Part shown: positions 63,101-64,000 of the stretch, one piece after another
How the letters are laid out: each line of letters opens with the position of its first letter
How positions within the stretch are numbered: the first letter of the stretch is position 1
Source: Corallococcus caeni
GTDB lineage: Bacteria > Myxococcota > Myxococcia > Myxococcales > Myxococcaceae
Direction: 5' to 3'
DNA length: 64,000 nt
NCBI RefSeq assembly: GCF_036245865.1
Contig: NZ_BTTW01000015.1
Coordinates: 44,136 to 108,135, forward strand
Translations under genes and position numbers: made by a program
Notes under the pieces: model-generated
The model's database searches: none
What the model was told of the DNA's origin: nothing
The model's input: the letters and a program-made list of their open reading frames with translations, nothing else

Positions 63101-64000
63101 CCCGCGAGGATGCACCGGGCGACAAGCGGTTGGTGGCCTACGTCGTGGGTGAGGCCCTCGACGTCACTGCCCTCCGCGCCTACCTCAAGCAGCACCTGCC
63201 CGAGTACATGGTGCCCGCGGCCTTCGTCTCCATGGAGGCGCTGCCACTGACGTCCAACGGCAAGGTGGACCGTAAGGCCCTCCCTGTCCCGGACGCCGGC
63301 CTGCTTCGGGCCTCGCACGCCTATGAAGCCCCCTCCTCCCCTCTGGAGGAGAAGCTCGCGGCGCTCTGGAGTGAAGTGCTGCGCGTCCCCACCGTGGGCC
63401 GCACGGATAACTTCTTCGAGTTGGGTGGCCATTCGCTGCTCGCCACCCAGCTAGTGGCCCGCGCGCGCGCCGCGCTCGACGTGGAGTTGCCCCTCCGCGT
63501 CCTCTTCGAAGCCCCCACCATCGCGGCCCTTGCTGAACGCCTCCAGCGCTCGGTGACGGGCACGCGCCTGCCGCCTCTCACCCGCACGCGCACTGAAGGC
63601 CCCCAGCCGCTTTCCTTCGCCCAGCAGCGCCTCTGGTTCCTCGACCAACTGGCGCCGGACGACGCGTCCTACAACCTCCCTGTCGCGCTGCGCCTGCTGG
63701 GGCGCCTGGATGTCGAAGCCCTGCGCCGTTCCTTTGAAGCGCTGGTGGCGCGCCACGAAGCCCTGCGCACCACCTTCTTCGAGCACGAAGGCCAGCCCTT
63801 CCAGCGCATTCATGCTCCCGCCTCCTGGTCCCTTCCCGTGGAGGACTTGTCTGGGTTGGAAGAGTCCGCGCGCGAAGCGGAGACGGTGCGGCTGGCCACC
63901 CGGGAAGCCCGGCAGCCCTTCCACCTCGTCCAAGGGCCGCTGCTGCGCACTGCCCTGCTGCGGCTGGCCGAGGAAACGCACGTCCTCCTCGTGACGATGC
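57178..64000 (+). CDS. Non-ribosomal peptide synthetase, C-A-PCP-C-A-PCP-C (partial, runs off right edge)
   Basis: The first 2274 residues of an NRPS. A short N-terminal helix (SNELSKRIANLSPEKRAEL) precedes C1 with H175-H176 in VVHHIVSDGWS. A1 (about 500-1000) has LFTSGSTGRPKG at about 650; its specificity residues read D-I-L-Q-L-G-V-V-W-K, close to the glycine code. PCP1 carries S1038 (ELGGHSLLAT). C2 has H1230-H1231 (LHHAVFDGWS). A2 has LLYTSGSTGTPKG at about 1700 and code D-L-E-S-I-G-T-V-I-K, which I cannot assign. PCP2 carries S2086. A third C begins near 63598 with SFAQQRLWFLDQL. No epimerisation, methylation or thioesterase domain is seen in this part. GGAG lies nine bases before ATG 57178; the gene is longer than the window. 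Confidence 0.95.
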   Translation, partial: MSNELSKRIANLSPEKRAELLKKMAAQKAATGNVVQGIPVQDRSHPLPLSFAQQRLWFMDQLQPGTPLYNVPMAVRVEGALDVAVLERALREVVRRHEVLRTTFHEDASGQPVQVVSPEPVLTLEHHDAVGSSDAAWRLAREAAARPFDLAKGPLLRALLLTWAPGEHLLAVVVHHIVSDGWSMTLLVREVALLYGAFARGQPAPLPPLGVQYADFGVWQREWLRGPRLEKQLDYWKQQLAGVPSALELPTDRPRPAARGGRGARHDLLLSRELTEALKALAQQEGASLFMVLLTGWQVLLSRYAGQEDVTVGSPVAGRDRGEVQGLIGLFVNTVVLRTQVEPSASFRALLRQVRETVLAAHEHQEVPFERLVEELRPERTQGRTPFFQVMLTLQASLRGATSVEGVKLEALELDTHTSKFDLLLQVLETEAGLKGFLEYDADLFTAPTMARMAEHLRVLLEGVVRRPHEAVARLPLLTDAERHEVLLAWQPPRPTPLPWTSQHGAFEAQADLTPDAVAATFGDASLTYAQLEARASRLARHLRRLGVGTEVRVGLCVERSLDMLVAVLAVLKARGTYVPLDPAFPTDRLAYMVESSGMPVLVSQRSLESLLPPHSARVVLLDGDAEAIAAEDGSPLRDAVSPEAVAYVLFTSGSTGRPKGVQVPHGAVARFLAALRETTGLSAQDVLVAVTTLSFDIAVLELFLPLSVGGQVVIASRDIAVDGSRLAGLLRRCGATVLQATPSTWRLLLETDWRDPGLTALTGGEALPRELAESLLQRCRALWNVYGPTETTVWSTAHAVASGTGSVPIGRPISGTRVYVLDSGLNPVPRGVPGELFIGGDGVTRGYLHRPDLTAERFLPDAHGGVPGLRVYRTGDRVRWAADGVLEYLNRVDNQVKLRGYRIELGEIEAVLSQAPGVRDAAVVVRGSAADARLVGYVVARPGQTLESPTLRALLRERLPEYMVPSALVVLDAMPLTPNGKVDRKALPAPDVSTEATREFVAPRTPMEAQVAELYASLLNVQRVGATDSFFELGGHSLLATRLTSRLRTAYQVDLPLQALFESPTVADLAARIAASTKDPRFAGPPPVVPVSRTSKLPASFAQQRLWVLEQFDPGSAAYNMPFSLRLTGALNLEALRRALELVVHRHESLRTTLRPDSDGPVQVIAPPEPLVLPVVDLRALSPEQRDAEVKRRTELEVRLPFNLEVGPLLRVSALVLDAREHLVLLTLHHAVFDGWSMSVLMRELSEAYRALVAGTQPVLPALPFQYADFAVWQRQWLSGAEKERQLDWWRQQLEGMPSVLELPTDRPRGLREAHPGALLPVAFPLELTRAVEALCVREGITPFMFLLGALQVLIGRYSGQDDVSVGSSVAGRNDAQLEGMLGFFINTLVLRTRMGGEPTVRELLGRVRTTTLGVLANQYVPFEELQPMRSLRQSPLFNVLFLMQNIPEVDLSLAGVNVQVEERTGASAKFDLTLSLSRTEKGFTGELEYDTDLFDRSTVTRMMRHLRQVVEGFVAKPEQRVSSIQLLTGEEREQVLMEWNATRAPFPEACVHSLFEAQVRREPEALAAVFEGTELTYAQLDARANQLAHALRRRGVGPEVRVALSVERSLDIVIGLLGILKAGGAWVPVDPLLPRERLAFMLEDSAAQVLVTQQGLVDRFPDALRGRALCLDTERGALAEESTDAPTTGVTPANMAYLLYTSGSTGTPKGTAVEHRSVANLVTHEAVAYGIGPGSRVLQFASLSFDLSVEEVFTTLCNGATLVLAPLEKLMPGAPLPVLLREQELSVVSLTPAALAATSSEGLPKVRTVISGGEALPADVVARWAPGRRLINTYGPTEATVIATFGEVVADGNVPSIGKPLANVRVYVLDPQGQPVPVGVRGELHIGGVGVARGYAGRPSLTAERFVPDAFSGEEGARLYRTGDVVRWRADGQLDFVGRIDAQVKVRGFRIELGEVENALRAAPAVKDAVVLAREDAPGDKRLVAYVVGEALDVTALRAYLKQHLPEYMVPAAFVSMEALPLTSNGKVDRKALPVPDAGLLRASHAYEAPSSPLEEKLAALWSEVLRVPTVGRTDNFFELGGHSLLATQLVARARAALDVELPLRVLFEAPTIAALAERLQRSVTGTRLPPLTRTRTEGPQPLSFAQQRLWFLDQLAPDDASYNLPVALRLLGRLDVEALRRSFEALVARHEALRTTFFEHEGQPFQRIHAPASWSLPVEDLSGLEESAREAETVRLATREARQPFHLVQGPLLRTALLRLAEETHVLLVTM

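Noticed and set aside
57214..63432. A very long open frame (over 2000 codons) on the minus strand opposite the NRPS
   Set aside because: Its composition (Arg/His/Gln/Leu-rich, no domains) is that of an antisense shadow in GC-rich DNA; the plus strand encodes an NRPS with all catalytic motifs.

Overview
The window is high-G+C DNA (most coding stretches read near 70% G+C, with strong third-position G/C bias). Its gene content is that of a fruiting myxobacterium of the Myxococcaceae type (Myxococcus / Corallococcus / Pyxidicoccus). Supporting signs are a compact receptor-less che operon with a HEAT-repeat protein, many GTG and TTG starts with 4-base GTGA/ATGA overlaps, a modular NRPS, many two-component proteins and proline-rich lipoproteins. 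This assignment is an inference from gene content; no species-level marker was used.

Layout. 1-4974: end of a zinc-ribbon gene, leuS on the minus strand divergent from asnS on the plus strand, a clear terminator after asnS, then two small envelope proteins. 4989-7377: a beta-hydroxyacid dehydrogenase and an isolated dGTPase gene whose base composition (about half G+C) marks it as recent foreign DNA. 7391-9870: an ABC exporter pair. 9899-18626: a chemosensory cluster in the order (transcribed right to left) cheY, cheA, cheW, cheW, small membrane protein, HEAT-repeat protein, cheR, cheB, cheY, with no methyl-accepting receptor. 18681-30776: one long minus-strand housekeeping block, DUF177 - rpmF - plsX - fabH - fabD - fabG - acpP - fabF - rpiB - glyA - nrdR - ribD - ribE - ribH - nusB - orphan peptidase-M17 N-domain protein. 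It is headed by a good sigma-70 promoter, with a second one in front of acpP.

30905-42112: plus-strand genes. These are a translationally coupled pair of exported proteins, a PhoB/PhoR-like two-component pair, a metallophosphoesterase, an exported trypsin-like protease, a CLC chloride channel with CBS domains, a TauE/SafE permease with its DUF1634 partner, a SixA-type phosphohistidine phosphatase and a second, orphan PhoB-like regulator. 42227-50019 is a phosphate-starvation region: phosphate-selective porin, pstS, pstC, pstA, pstB, phoU, then a GT21-type (ceramide glucosyltransferase-like) enzyme and a calcineurin-like phosphoesterase. Sites resembling PhoB boxes (two 7-mers related to CTGTCAT, repeated every 11 bases) precede the first phoB, the porin/pstS unit and pstC; weaker ones precede the second regulator and the glycosyltransferase. 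Together these suggest phosphate uptake and lipid remodelling under one regulon.

50115-56664: a single-domain response regulator, a CorC/HlyC-type membrane protein that seems to start at an ATC codon, a GT4 glycosyltransferase, a thioredoxin-type arsenate reductase, tRNA-Arg(CCG) with its own terminator, a lipoprotein, a lipase-like lipoprotein and an MscS channel. The last two diverge from a region holding three spaced 12-bp palindromes. 57178-64000: the first 2274 residues of a non-ribosomal peptide synthetase, C-A-PCP-C-A-PCP-C(partial), running off the right edge. The first A domain carries a glycine-like specificity code.
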